From positions 558,001 to 622,000 of the forward strand of contig JAJHZJ010000251.1 of NCBI GenBank assembly GCA_023548195.1: a DNA stretch of 64,000 nucleotides, given 5' to 3'. Numbering within the stretch: position 1 is the stretch's first letter; each line of letters begins with the position of its first letter. The notes under the pieces were generated by a model. The model had not been told where the DNA came from. It made no database searches and was given only the letters and a program-made list of their open reading frames with translations. This DNA is from Bettongia penicillata ogilbyi (lineage: Eukaryota; Chordata; Mammalia; Diprotodontia; Potoroidae). The position numbers were made by a program, and so were the translations under genes. This document shows positions 11,501 through 26,500 of the stretch, piece after piece.

Positions 11501-14500
11501 AGCTGGAAGGCATCTTGGAAATCTTCTAATCCAGTTGCTTCGTTTGTGCCTGAGACAACAGCCCCAGGGAGGTGACATTTGCTTATTTAGGGTCACACAG
11601 GTAAGTATCAAAAGCAGGTTTTGAACTCCAATCCCCTGACTTCAGAGTAGTTTTTTTTCTCTTTTCTGTTACACTGAATTTTATTTGGGCCAACCCGTTC
11701 TATCTGTTAGCAGATATGTATTAAGTACCTAGTATGTGCATATTAAGCACCTAATATGTGGGGATAGAGGTACAAAGAATCAAATGATCCTTCCTCAGAT
11801 GGAGCTCTTAGCTTTAATCTGATAACATTTAGAGCTGGGAGGGCCTTGGAGACCATCAGGCCAACCTGTTAGTAGAATTTAGAACCAGGGAGGAACTTAG
11901 AGGCCCATTTTATGGTTGAGGAAACTGAGGCCCAGAGAGATAAAATTTGTAATGTCAGGTTTGATTTGAACCAGGTGCTTTTAACTTTCCATCATTTCAT
12001 ATGAACTTGTAGTCTTTGAAGCAGACAGTCCAAACTGCTTACTTTTAAATTCTTTGGACTAATTTCAGGTTTTAGTTGTACATGGGTTCAGGTATTATTC
12101 TGTCACTAATTAGCTGTGTGACCTCAGACAAGTCACTTGATTTCTCTTGGGCCTCCCTTTTGTCATCTGTGAAATGAAATTTTGGCCTCAGTGATCCTTA
12201 AGGGTCCTTTCCAGCTGTACTGTTCTCTGATTACCCCATTTTGAGGCTTCATGATGCAGAGCAGAGAGTGATCAGACCACATTATGCAGAGCTCAGGGTC
12301 TGCTGACATTCGCATTGGACTGGGGGGCATGGACTGCTGGAGATGTCAGTACTGAATTACCCTGGGGAGAAAGCCACACTCCACATTCTCTGGGCTTGGG
12401 TACTTTGTGTGTCCTGGCTGGCCGGTCTGTGCTTGAATAGTGGCCCTGTCTCCATCTGTTGGAGCTAAATGTGAGATGAAGGGAAATTAAAATGCTTCAG
12501 GTTTTTCTGTCAGCCACTGACCAATTGAAAAAAAATGATGCTGTATTTTCTGTCCCACATCCCGGGTGTTTCCACACCCAAACTGGCTCAGGGGCAAATG
12601 CTCCAAAGCTTAATTGGAGAATCCATTAAAATTTGGAGAGGTAGCATTTTCTGTCTGTCTCTGAGGGCTCTCACCTCTGCCACTTGACTGTCAACCTTCA
12701 CTGATACAGCTCAGAATCATCCATAGGCAATATTTTTAAAAAGAAGCATGATTATTACCTTTGGGGACAGATACTGACTAATTGCACACTGATTAAATAT
12801 TCTGAGGAAAGGTCCTATTGAGCTAGTTTTAATAAGTAAATATATGATTAGCAGCCATTTGTATATGAGTAATTAGTGTGTCCAAATCTAAAAAGGCAAC
12901 CAAAAAAAAACCTTTATAGGTTAAACCTATCTCCAGCTGTCTTATTTGCACTCTTAATTTCCTTTAAAAACCCTTTCTTCATAGGTCAGTATAAAGGTAA
13001 ACTTCAGGGAATTCTTATTTCCATTAATGGGGCCCTGAATTAATGAGGTTTCACTGTGTCAGGTCAGTAAAGCTAAAGGAGGAATTTATTTGGCTCATAT
13101 TTAGGGCTTTCAAGTACTCTTCAGCTCTATAAAAACTGTCTCTCATTTGTATATATTGTCATATATTGGGACCCTCAAGAAGTAAACCAGTTTATTTTTC
13201 AGTAAATATTTGAGTGCCTTCCGAGAATGATTAATCATAGACTTGATGTGTTTAACTTGGTCAGAACTTGCTAGATTCCATTTTATGGTTACTGTGAACT
13301 CTGAATAACTGGCTAGCATTTATATAATAATGCTTTAAGCTTTTACAAATATCATCTCATTTGACTGTCACAACAGCCCTGAGAGATAGAGCTATTATTA
13401 ATCCCAATTTTGCAGATGAGGAGGCTAATGCTGATGGAAGTTGTGACCTGACCAGGGGCACACAACTAAGTGTCTGAGGTTGAATTTGAACTCAGCTCTC
13501 CCTGATTCCCAAGTCCAGTACTATTAGGGCATAACATTGTCCCACCTAGCTGACAATTACTGACTTGTAACGGAACTTTCCAGTGGGAGGGCTCTGTTTT
13601 GTTATCAGCCTTTCCCTGGCCAGGAATCATTTATTAAGTATTTCCTCTGTGCAGGGCACTTCACCACATGCTGGATAATTGGATGTCTGATCTTTACTTG
13701 ATGGGTAACCTTCAGAGATGGGAAAGTCACTCCCTCTCAAGGCAGCCTGTTCCACTTTGGATATCTAATTTTTCAGAAATTCTTCCTTATCAGCGAACTT
13801 AAATCTGTCTCTGTAACTTCACCCATTAATCCAAGTCCTGCTCTTTGGGGCTAAGAAATAAAAACCTAATTCCTTTTCCACATATGACTCTTTAGATATT
13901 TGGTCACCTTTCATTTCTGTGCTTTTTCTCTGCTCTTCCTTCTCTCCCATCGTCCCACCCACCCTCCAACCTTCTTGCTCTATATTAAACAAATATTCCA
14001 TGGAAATAAAAAAAAGTAAAATAAATTTTATTGATACCTTTCATTTTTATATCATCTAAATTTCTCCTTGCATCCTTTTCCCTTCTTTAGCCCCTTCCAG
14101 AGAATCATCTCAATAAAGAAATTTTTATTAGATTGTAATCACATTGAGACCAGGGACTGTTTTTTGCCTCTTTTTGTATCTCCTGTGCTTAGCACAGTGC
14201 CTGGTACATAGTAGGTATTTAATAAATGTTGATTGATTGTTAAAGAAAAATAAGACAAAAAAATCAGCAAATCCCAACAATATATTGAAAAATATTAAAT
14301 ACAGTATTTCACACCTGAGGACCCCAACTTCTTCTAAGAGTTGAGAGAGATATCTTAGGAACTCCTATGTCTGTGGCCCATGGTCCTCCAATGACACCTC
14401 TTGTGTATGGTTTCACGTTCTCTCATTATCCTGGCTACCATTTTCCACCTTGGTCAATATCATCTTACTTAAACTGCGTCATCCAGAATGAAATATGACA

Positions 14501-17500
14501 TGATATTTATATCCACATATATTCACATTGGCCAGTAGGGTCAATTATTGGTGGAGTGAAACCTTTTTTCTTTCTTTTGATGTAGTTCATGGTTGCATCA
14601 CCAAAAAACCCCACTAATGCTGTGTGCTATTGATGAGTTTGTATTAATGGACAGAGATTATAAACTTGAATTCCCAATGCTGATGAAGTTAGGAGTCTAC
14701 CTGTTTCTCCCTCCTCACTTTCTTATCCCCCATGTCCCCCTTCGTTTTTTCATTAATAGAATAAACAGGGGTAAATTGAAGGCAGCTGGAATAGTTGGTG
14801 CTTGGAAAGCGGATTAAACCTGCACATTTATAGCCCCAAGTCACTTTCATTCCTTTAGAAAGCTTTGACAAAGCAAGATTCCTGGGTGAGGCTGGCATGT
14901 TATCAGTTGTCTAGTGTAGCTTAGAGGATTCCACTGGCTTATCTTGCTAGACCCAGCTTCCTCCCACCCAGCCCATGTCTTCCTGAGGCCTCTCCCCCAC
15001 TTTGTGTTGTATAGGTCCTCTGTCATGTGAGCGCGCGCGCGCACACACACACACACATACACACACACACGACAGTATGTTTGGAGCAGAAAATCTGGCC
15101 AAAAAGTTCTAGTGGCATTGAAAACTTTAGTATAGTGCCTTTGTTTCCCTGGGTCGAAGTAAGTATTTGTTGAATTGGATTGAACTTCATGATTTCGCCT
15201 TGCTTTGGAAGCCCAGATCAAAAGCAACATATCCTTGGAAATGGTCCATAATGGCGTCTTGCCTTGACTCCCAGAGTTCACTGTGGCTTTCTGAAGCCGG
15301 TCGAGGGAAGGCTTCTGTGTCTTGTCCTCGGTGCAGTCCTTCCAACATCCATTTACTATAGGGGCAGGCTCTCCAGGGTTAGCTGAATGAATGAATGTGG
15401 GGTATTTTTCAGAGTCCTGAGGTTACTTGAGGACAGAGTCAAAAAAACATATTTACCTTGTTGCCAGCATTTTACTTTGAACCTGATAAGTAAGGAGGGG
15501 CCCCTTAGGACTTTTTAAAAAGTGCCTGAATGCTTTTTGGTTTTTTGTAGACAATTAGTTGGATTGTTAGACTCAATTAAGGTCTGCCAAATCAAAGTGA
15601 GACCAGCTCCTTTTGAGGTCAGTAGCTTGCTTATTATTCCCACTTAAAAAAACAACAAAAACCAGATTGTGAACCCCAGTGTTTTGATTGCAGGGTCATC
15701 TGATTTAGCAAGTACTGTATCTCAGAACCTGAACATCAAAAGGCCCTGGGGAACGAGAGGGGGTGGTGGATCTGGAGTTGGAGAAGCTGGAGGACCTGAA
15801 CTTAGTGCCCAGGTTTTCTCTTGCTACCTAGGTGATGAAAGACCACTTGTTTAGTTCCTCTGGGGGAAAGTTTCCTCAGTTTCCCCTTTTGTAAAGTGAC
15901 AGGCTCATTAAAGCTCTTGTAGCTTTTAGTCTATGATCCTAAGGAGGTCAGCTCTATAGAATCATAGACCCCATACCTGTAAGAGACCTAAGAAGCCATC
16001 TAGTCCCAACCACTGATTTTGCAGGAAATTGAGGCCTAGGGAAATTGTGACTTGCTCAAGGCCGTGCTGATTTCCTTTTCTAGCATCCCTGTCTGGCAAC
16101 CCTCCCAGGCGGCCTCCAGTTTCTACTAGAATGCCTCTGGTGGAAAATTGTGAGAGCTCAATGGGGTAGCTCAGATAGTGCTGGGGCAGAGGCTAGACCT
16201 GAAATTCTCCCTTTTTTTTAGGAGATCTAAAGATCTTTTTTTAAGAATCTGAAATGAATGTGTGCACAAATGAAAAGGATTTGTAAGTTATAATTCTGTG
16301 CCAAGTACTTTGCTAGTTCCTGAGGATACAGATACAAAAGTGAAATAGGCCCTGACTTTGAGGAGATTACATTTAAATGGGAGGAACCTGACATCTGCAG
16401 TGTAGCTAGACGGTGTAGTGGATAGATCCAGATGTGGAGTCAGGAAGACACATCTTCCTGAGTTCAAATCTGGCCTCAGAAACTTCCTAGCTGGGTGACC
16501 TTGGGCAAATCGCTTAGTCCTGTTTGCCTTAGTTTCCTCAAATATAAAATGAGGTGGAGAAGGAAATGGAAAGTCATTCCTGTATCTTCCCCAAGAAAGC
16601 CCCAAAAGGGGTCACAAAGAAAGAATCTGACACCACCAAAAGGGGTCACAAAGAGTCTGACACCACCAAAAGGGGTCACAAAGAGTCTGACACCACCGAA
16701 AGGGCTCACAAAGGGTCTGACACTACCGAAAACAGCTAAACAATAAACCTGCTAGAGCATTGGCTCTAGGGAAGGACCTGGAATTATATGGGAGTCTATG
16801 GATATTCCCTTTCTAAGAAGCCCTAATCCCTTTTTGCTTGGCACTGCTGCTACCTGACATAATGGACTTGACTTGGAGTCAGGAGACCTGGGTTTGAGTT
16901 CGGGTTCTTGCAGTCAGCATTTAGGCAAATCACCACCTTTCTGAGCCTTGGTTTCCTTCCCTGTGAAATGATAGTAATAATGATAGCCTCTAATAGTAAG
17001 AATAATGCCTGCTTCATAGGGCTGTGGTAATAAATGGGTGCTGGGTGCTGCTGCCATGTTCTTTTTTAGAAAATTATTTTATCTTATTTTTAATGTTATC
17101 ATTAATATCTTTTGTTTTTCTATCATCTATATTTTCTCATTACCTCCCTGATAGTCTTCCTTTATAATAAAGTTATAAAGGGGAATTTAGCAATATCAAC
17201 TAACATATTGAATATGCAGCATTAAATGCCCCGAGTCCTTCCACTTCTACAAAGAGTTCCTTCTCACATTTCTTCTTTGGGACTAGACTTGATCAGTTAA
17301 ATACAGTTTGAAAAAGTCTAACCCAGATAAAGCTATATTTTAGGATTACAATAAACCTATTTCATGTGTTGATGGGGTACTGAGATGGGGGGAGGTGGGG
17401 CAGAGAAATGTATCATTCCTCAGGAACAAGCGACAGGGATCTGAATCCAGATCCAGTTAGTCAAAGCTTGCTTGTAAGGTGGATGGCTGGTGTCTTCATG

Positions 17501-20500
17501 AGAGGCTTTGAACCTTCACTGTTACGTTCACCATTTGACCTGTCACAAACTACGTAGGATCATAGATTTAAAGCAAGATGGTGTCGAAGAAAAACTATTT
17601 AATATTGTCCTCTGCATTTAGACACTGACCAAAACAGTCCAGTCCCACATCTTATTCCTTGATAGGTACTTAGTTATTCTCTGTTCATCCCATGTATAGC
17701 TTGTTTGTACATATTTGTTTACTTGTGGTCTCCCCGTTAAATTGTAAGCTCCTTGAGGCCAGGGACTGTCTTTTTTTTTTTTTTTTGCCTTATTTTGTAT
17801 CTCCAGCCTTTTGCATAGTGCCTGAAACAGGGTACGTGCTTAATAAGTGTTTATTGGCTGATTGACAGGTTAATGTAAGAGTAATCTGTTTTCAGTCACT
17901 TTTGACTTAGAGGTGTCCAAAATGAGTTTTCCTGTGTCCTCCTGACACGTCTCTGCTTATTTATGTAGTGCCTCTTACGTTTCAGGCACTGGGCTAAGTG
18001 CTTTACAAGCACTATCTCTCTTGATCTTCAACAACCTTGTTAGGTTGGTGCTATTTTTATCCCCAATTTATAGTTGAGAAAACTGAACCAGACAGAGGTT
18101 AAATGACTTAGCCAAGGTAACACAGCTAGTTCCTGAGGTCCCATTTGAACTTAGGGTTTCTTGACCTCCAGGCCTGGCACTTTATCTACTCACTGTACCA
18201 TTTACCTGATTTGCAGGATACCAATAATTGGCATATGCAGAGCAGATGTGCCTCTAGCCCCTTCTTTCCTGATCACTCCCCTAGGGTAATCAATGAGGTC
18301 CCTCCCATAGTTCTATTTGGAGAGTCTAAATTGAACAGAAGAGGTATCTCTTATTGAATGGGAAGTCTTTCTCTGGTAGACTCTAATCTCTCCTGGGGAT
18401 GGTGAGAGGAGATTGCTTTTAGATGGGTCAATATCCAGCTAGCTCCAGCTGGAAGGTGGAGGTGGAGGGTGGGCAGGGGGAGGCCAAGGCCATGAAATTA
18501 TCCAGGTTAGAGGTACTCATCCATTTGCCTAATAAAAAGCCTTTTTTCTTCGTCCTGACCTATCCTAACCTTCAAGTTGTTGGGAAGTAAGGAAAAGAGT
18601 TCTTTATTAGGCAGGAGAAAATGTTTCAAAGTATTTTCAGTTTTACAAACAAGATTGATTTTTTTTTTAAATAATGCTTCAACAAAGGAATCTTAGAGAT
18701 CACTGAGTCCAATCCTCATATTTTACATAAGGGGAGATTGAGACACAGTGGTTAATGAGTATGCCCACTATCACATAGTATAGGAAGTAGAATTTGAGCC
18801 CAAATTCAAGCTCTGCACACTGCCCATTGTCCTATGCCCACTTATGCTTAGAAAGAATTTTCTGTTACTAAATATATGTGCATTTATGAAAAATAGCCTA
18901 CAATGGCCCTTGTTCTGGGCAGGCTGCTGTGCCCTAAGCAGTTTCTCATCTTGTTTATCCCTAGTTACTAGCACTGCCCATGAGACATTTGCCACAGAGT
19001 ATCCATGACAAAGTTGACAGGGAACGAATGCGTGGTATCAGAGTCCAGTCCCTAACTAGTCCCCAAAAACCCTCATCCTGTTGTCTGTTTGATTCTGCCC
19101 TAAAAATAAAATAGAGTTTGGGAACGTAGCAAATGTGTGGATTTATTTTGGTGGATGTTATAAAGATTGTTTTTCTTTTTTTTCATTTGTGGTAGAGAGA
19201 GGAGCTATTGATAATTTTGCCAGGAAAAAAAAATAAAGAGAATTAAAAAAAAAAACAGACAAAACAGAAGGAAAGAAGACAAGCAGGACAGCTGGGAAAA
19301 TATGTTGAATTTATCATATATTTTGAAAGAAAGCAAGGGGCATAGAATAGAAATTAATGATTTCACATAGTCATTTTTTGTTCTATTTTGTGTTATTTGA
19401 GGGTGTTCATTAAGTTAAGAGTAAAAAATGTTGTTTTGTTTAGTAGTTTTTTCAGTTGTGCCCTGCTCTTTGTTGACCCCATTTGGGGTTTTCTTGGCAG
19501 AGATACTGGAGTGGTTTGCCATTTCCTTCTCTGGTTCATTTTACAGATGAGGAAATTGAAGCATACAGGGTTAAGCGACTTGCCCAGAGTCACTTAGCTA
19601 GTAGGTATCTCCAGCCAGATTTGAGTTAAGGAAGATAAATCTCTATCCACCACCAAAATTTTTACTAGTTCTTAGTGTCCCATCATCCAAAGAAGAAACT
19701 CCAGAGGAGGTGGACAGTATAAATAGGCAAAGAATGTTTTGGTGTCTGGTCTAGATCCATGATGATCTAAAAAAGTTGTCAGCAGAGATTAAAACTAAAA
19801 AGAAAAGGGCAGAGGATGTGAAATATGCTTTATGGAATAAAGCAGGTACCCTTCATTCCCCCTGAGCTGTCATTTAGATGAGCCAGAAGAAAGGAGCAAA
19901 TGAAAATTTTAGTGAAAACAAAACAAAATGAAATGCCTTCTTTACGCAGTAGTTTTGAAAAACAAAGTGCTTCGATGCCTTTTGTTTTTATGTTTGTCAT
20001 TTTCAGATACTACCTTTAATGTTCTCCATCCCCTCCCATTTGAAATCTTCCTTGTTATTATAATAATGATGATGATAGTAATAACTGACATAGAGAGCAC
20101 GTGCCATGGTAGCAGACAACATGCCAAGCACTTTATGATCATTGTCTCTATTTTCACAATAACCTTGGGAGGTAGATGCTGTTATTACCCCCATTTCATA
20201 GATTAGGAAACTGAGGCAAACAGGTTAAATGACTTGTCTAGAGTCATGCAAGTAGTAAAATATTTGAAGTAGAATTTCAAGTCTTGTCTTCCTGACTCCT
20301 GGCCTGGCCCTCTAACCACTGAGGCACCTAGCTGCCCCTGTAACAAATAAATACCATTTAGGACAAATAACCTGTAAAGTGACAGTGGAAATCTATCTGA
20401 CAGTGTTCCTCACCTCTGTTCTATATCTATGGGGAAGTGTATTTCATTGCCTATTCTCTGGACCAAGATATTCATTATTACAATATCCTTTTAGTGGGGA

Positions 20501-23500
20501 TCTCACTTTCTGATGAATCTGATGGATTACTTGGTGTATTATTTAAAAGTCCAAATTTGTATATATTGGATTATTTTCGAGGTGCTCCCCAGGCTACAGC
20601 ATTCATTAATCCAAACATTAAGACATGTTAGAAGGAATGAGGAATGTTAAGCCAGGAAAATGGGAGCCTCAGAGGGAGAGATAACTTGCCCTTCCATTAC
20701 TTTCAGCTGATTGTGTGGACTAGTCATAAAATAACAATAACTGATGTAAGGCTCTTTGAGAAGTAGGGCACATATGTGAATGAGGTTGACCTGGAGTTTA
20801 AATTCAGCCCCAGATGCTTCCTGGTGGTTTACCTTGGGCAAGTCATTTAACCTTCAAGCAAACCTAAGCCCAGATTAAGATGATTAAGAGGATGTTACTG
20901 GTCGGAAAAAAAACCCCCAAACTATATAGCTTTTACATATTTTACACACAAGCTATGAACCTCAAAGGCCTGCCTTTATAGAGGGCTTAGAATTTTCCAA
21001 TCAACTTCATTTCCCATCAGTTGTTCTGCTTCGTTTACCTTCTGATGTTACTGCTGCCCCCTCTTCCCCAGCTTTCTTTTGTGTATGGTCACCCTTTATT
21101 CGCCTCCCCCCATTAGATTTAAGCTCCTTGAGGTCAGGCACTATTTTTTTTCAGTACCTGGCTCTGATCAGGTCATACTCAGTGTTTACTGATGATTGAC
21201 ATTATCTTATTTGGACCTCTGGAGGACGCTACAAGCTAGATATTCTCTGATCTAAAGATATTCTTTGATCTGTGGACACCGTCTTTGCTGTTCTGAATGC
21301 TGTACACTCCATTGGACTTCTGGCATCCTTCCTAGCTGTCCCATGCCTTGGGATACCCTCCCTCTTCATCGCTGCCTCCTGACTTCCTTCCAATCTAAGC
21401 TGGTAGCCTAAGGTCTACAAGAAGCTTTTTCTGATCCCCCTTAATGCTAGTTCTTTTTCTCTGTTGGCAATCCAAAATTTATCGTGCATCTCTCTCGTTT
21501 GTGCAGTTGTTGTATCCTCCACTAGTGTGAGCTATTTGAGGACAGGGACTGTTTTTGACTTTCTCTAGATCCTTAGTGCTGAATGGCCCTCAGAGTGAGG
21601 AAACCCTTGGGAATGCTAGTGAGGTGGAAAAGGAGAAATTATCCCTCCCCATCTCCCATCCACTAGTTTAGTAGAAAGAACTAAGGAAGGTTAGACTGGG
21701 TTACAGTCTGACCTTTGGCCAATCACCTCTTCTTTATCATGGAAGGGTCCACTAGATAACCTCCTCAGCCTAAACCTTTGGTGATGTACATGATCTTTAG
21801 GGTTCTTTCCACCTCCAAAACCGTGGTCCTGGATTACAGGGACTCAGTGCTAGAGGAAGACTTTAGAGATCACCTAGTCCATTTCCTTCATTTTACAAAT
21901 GAAGAAACTGAGGCTCATAGAGGTCAGTCATCTAGCTAGTAAGCTTTGAAGGCACTCCACTGAGAACTGAGGACACAAAGAATGACAGAAAACTGTCCCT
22001 GTTTTCAAGGAGCTCACTGTCTAATGGGGAGACAAAATGGGTACAAACAGGGTATAAGACTGGGTAAACTGAAGATGATCAATCAGCTGAGGGAGAGCAC
22101 TACCATGGTGGCGTTAATGCATAGGGTCACGTACGTGGGGAGAAGTAGAGTTGGAAGGAATGAAGAATCAGAGACCCAAGATGAAAACATGCCTGCAAAG
22201 TAAAGGCTGTGTTGTTATTAGCCCAGGTATCAAGTCCTGCAGACAAAAGAAAGTTCGGTGTCAGCTCAGTCTCTGAAATTTAGGAGGTGGTCCTTAACAT
22301 AATGCTGAGATCATTCCGGTTTGTTTTTTTTTTTTTAAACAAAACTCCTGAGCCCCTGTTTCAGGAATGCTTGTGCTGGGAATTTGTATGGACATTACTT
22401 TGTTTAGGGGTGAGTATAAAATAAGATTGGAAGGATTATGTGTGTGTGGGGGGTGGGGGTGGTGGTGTCATTATTTTTGAGTGTTAAGGTCATTGGGCAC
22501 TTAATCAGCTTAGTATTATATGACTCTTGATGAGTTTTCCAAATCCTGCTTTTCAGTAAGGAGCCAGATGAGTATTTGATGTTCTGGCTCACTTGGTTAG
22601 AGTTTGGTTCTAACTTTTGGACAGGTCAAGTTAGTTTTGTTATTTTCTTCAGCTTGTATGTAGACTGTTCTTTTGGTGTAGGCTGGCTTTCCCAATGGGC
22701 TGGAAGGGAGAGAATGGGTGAATCAGTGTAAATCCATCGTCATTGTAAGAAAAATACATTGAAGTGTGTAACCTGTTGATGGTGGGTAATACCTTTGTAT
22801 ACTCTGCTTTTCACTATGTGCTTGACCTAAGTCAAACAATTAAAAGAATTGTTAAGTGCTTACTGTATGCCAGGCATAGTGCTCATCTTTGGACATACCA
22901 TTGCAGAAAAACATCTTCTACTCTAAAGGAGTTCACTTTCTAGTGGAGTGGGAGGGAGCAGCACACAAAAGAAAACTGAAAAGAACATGGAGGAGGATTG
23001 GGAGCTTGATGTACAACAGGTCTGCATACTCTTATGGCTTGTGGGCAGGGCCCCACGGAAAAATGTAGAGGAAAACATCCTTTTTATGTAGAGGAAATCC
23101 TTTGGTGGGCCACAGGTTGTGCAGGCCTGATGTAGAGTGACTTGTGTAGCGTCTGGAGAAGAATGAAGATGTGATTTGCCTGGGTGATTTGATTACAATA
23201 GAGGCTCTGGGAGGGGCCAGCCAGTCACCGGAAGGGTGTGCTTCCAGTGTGAGAAGGCCAGGAGTAGAATGAACTTTGAAAGTCAGGGGACTGTAGGAAC
23301 ATAGCAGAGAAGTCCAAAGTCAGCAGTGGAGTCCAGAGAGGGAACCTTACTAGACTTCTGTTTCCTTACTTATAAAATGAGACAGTGTTTGCAATAATTC
23401 ATAGAATGGTTGGGGAAAAACAAAACAGAACAACACTTTGAAAGTTGTATACTACTATAGTGTAATAGTGAATTGTCACTGTTATACACATGATGAAGAT

Positions 23501-26500
23501 ATATATTAAAGGGAAAATATATGGGTAGGTTATAAAATACTAGAGGTAGAAAAGAAATTAGCTCAGCCATTCTTCTCATGCAGGAATCTTTCTCAGCTCT
23601 GATGGTACTGAGGGATTCTGAAATAAAAATGAGAGAGTGTAGGTCTATATGGAAAGGAGACTATCTATGAAGGTGAAAGATAGAATGATGAGTACAAAAG
23701 CTAGGAGGCCAGTAGGTCTAGAATGGAGAGTATGTGGAGAATAATATGAAATAATACTGAGTATAAATACTTACAATATACTTATAAAATACTTATAAAT
23801 AATATTAGTAGGAGCCAGATTTCAGAAAGTCTTAAGTGGTGAGTTGTAGAGGTGGTATTTTTTTCCCCTAGAAGCAGTAGGGAGTCATGGGAGATTTCTG
23901 TGTGTGATTTATGTAGTCAGACCTGTGAATTGAGAATATCAGCATAGCACTGAGTGGAGAATGGATTGGAGGGAGAAGAAACCAGAAGCAAGAAGACCAA
24001 TTATTTTTCTAGTCCAGTGTGAGAAGTGATGAGGGCTTGAATTAGGGTAGAGACTGAAAGTTAAGAGGTGATGAAGAGGTAGAATGGACAAGACTTGTAA
24101 CATTGGATTTGCGGGGCATGTGAAGGAGAAGGAAGAGTCAAGGATGACTTCATAATTGCTGTATCCCTTTAATAGAATATAAGCTCCCCAAAGGCAGGGA
24201 TTTTCATTTTGTCTTTGTATCTCTAGTGGCTAGTACAATTCTTCATGTTTTTCGTGCCAGACATCTGTGATTCCATGAATTCAGATGCCAACCCTTCAGT
24301 AACTTTTAGCCTTAGAGAATTAGTTGTGAGGGAGGGACCCTTTGAGGTTAGCTTACTTGTCCATGATTACACAGAGCCAGTTATCTAAAGAGTTATCTAA
24401 AGATCAAGACATGACCATCTTGTAGAGAGTTAACTAAGTACAGATCCCCAAGAACAGGTCTCAGATTATGAGGCAACTTTTCTTAGATTCTGCTTGATCT
24501 GATGCAATCGTGATTGCTTGCTTATATATTACTTTAGTATCAGATCGATAACAGAACTAGAGCTGTAATCTTACCAAATTTCCCTTCCAAAAAGTTCGTC
24601 TTTTCTGTTTCATCTGGACGAGAATATTTTAGAGGGCTTGGAAGAGTGTTCCAGGTTTGTCCTAAAATGGTCCCATTCCCTCATGAAAGTCAAAGTCAAC
24701 AGGACAATAGCTTCTTTGTTCTAAGGCTGAAAAATAGCTCAGTTCACATAGTAGTTTGACAGATCTCTTTTAAAGACCTAGTAACACAATCTATCCGTGG
24801 TACTCATGCCTACCCCTAGAGTGGTTCTGCGTGTTATGTTGACTAGGCTGACTATGGCTTTGCCTCTTAGGTTGATCTGACTGACTGTATATTACACCAA
24901 GAATGTGGCTAAGATCAATTTCCATTGTCCATGGCCTCTGATGAATTTTTTTTCTCCTTTCTTTCTTCCAGTTAGCTGGAGTTGTTTTTCTTGCTGTTGG
25001 CCTCTGGGCATGGAGCGAGAAGGTAAGAGCATTCTTAAACTATAGCTCTTTAAATATTTGAAGACAGCAAACATGTCAATCCCAACCCCCACTCACTCCC
25101 CCTTCCCCAAAACTCTACACCCCTCCAGCCATGAAGCAAGGCAGCCTTTGTCTGTGCTTTTGGCAGGCTTCCAGGGCTGCTATTGACTATAACAAATGCT
25201 AGTTCAGACTTGACTTTTCCTCTTTAATTTTTTTAAACACAGCCTTATGCATTATTTGTGCTGGTGTTGAAAAATTTGAATTGATTAAAATCCACACAAA
25301 GTCAATACTCTTAAATAAATTTTTTGGCCTTTAAATCATGATATCTTAAGAGTTGGAAGGGCCACTAGGATTTGTCTTGTCCTTTTCAATTCAGGAATAT
25401 CTTTCACAGAATTTCTGGTAGATTCCTATGCAGCTGTTTGTTTAAACTTTCCCAGTGATGGAGGTAGCTTACTTTTTCCCTAAAGCAATCCATTCTATTT
25501 TAGGATAATTCCACATATAAGAAAATTCTTCCTCACATTGTGCCCAAATCTGCCTCCTTGCACCCAAGTTTATGTTATAACTTGTATAATTTTTCCGGCA
25601 TGCCCCTTTCCTAAATTTTTGGTTCCTGGTTTCTGAATGTAGAATCTCAACTGATTCTTCACCTCCTTCCCTGCTGAAGTGTTGAGATAATATTGTTCCT
25701 CAGGAGAATGACTGATGATGAAGTTGGACCATCAGCTATCATGCAGTTGTTAAAAAGCCTGTTTTCTAGAGTGATCAGTGATTTGGAAGAAGTTTAGGGA
25801 TGCCTAGGGTGCCCCCTCAGAGTCTGTTTTTAGTAGGTCTCCTTTTGGGCAGCAGGTTATAGCATCTGGGGTTAAGTTCTTAAATTGGAAGTGGTGGTTT
25901 TGAATTTTGTGCAAACTGTGGGCTTGTACCACCACCTTGTGGCAGCTTTAGTCTATGTCTGTGCAAACTGGACTGTGTGAATTTGGTTAGGAGCTTCAGT
26001 GTTTTCTGAATTTACCAGAAACATTTATGTTATATACTCCTTATCCTTTGTTTCTTTATTCAGAAGGGCCAGTGATCAGATCTCACTTTCTCATGTGGAT
26101 TAAGCTGAGCTGGCTAAATACCAGTCAGGAAGCCTTAAATCTATTGCATTTTTTTCCCTTCCCCCTTTTAAGTGCTTTTGTTTCTTTCATCAAAGGCAAC
26201 ACAGAGCCTTTCTCTGCTCCATAAATTGGGCTGGATGTTTGTCATTGAGAGGCAGTGAGGTGTGTAGTGGTTTGAGCTTTGAACTTGGAATCCAACCCAG
26301 GTTTGAATCCTTTTTCAGTAGTAGTGTAGGACTTGTATGATCACTCTGGGTTTCACTTTGCTCATCTATAAAATGAGAGTGTTGGACTTAATGACCTCAA
26401 AGAGGCCCCTTCTATAGTTGCAAATCTGTGGTTCTATAAATTACGATAATGATGGTGATAATAACATTTTAATTCTATAATCCTATTAATAATCATCTTT

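Larger units (their letters stand above)
5566..24971 (+). other. TSPAN14 intron after the first coding exon (19.4 kb)
   Basis: It is filled mainly with SINE, L2, CR1-like and unassigned retroposon copies, listed separately. Stretches without recognisable repeats are about 5570-6120, 6350-7260, 8170-8670, 12380-13300, 14640-15020, 18220-18670 and 24250-24970. No coding exon was recognised inside it. Confidence 0.8.

Noticed and set aside
14847..15281. 144-codon open frame on the - strand
   Set aside because: It runs through the GC/CA microsatellite (VCVYVCVCVRARAH) and shows no domain.
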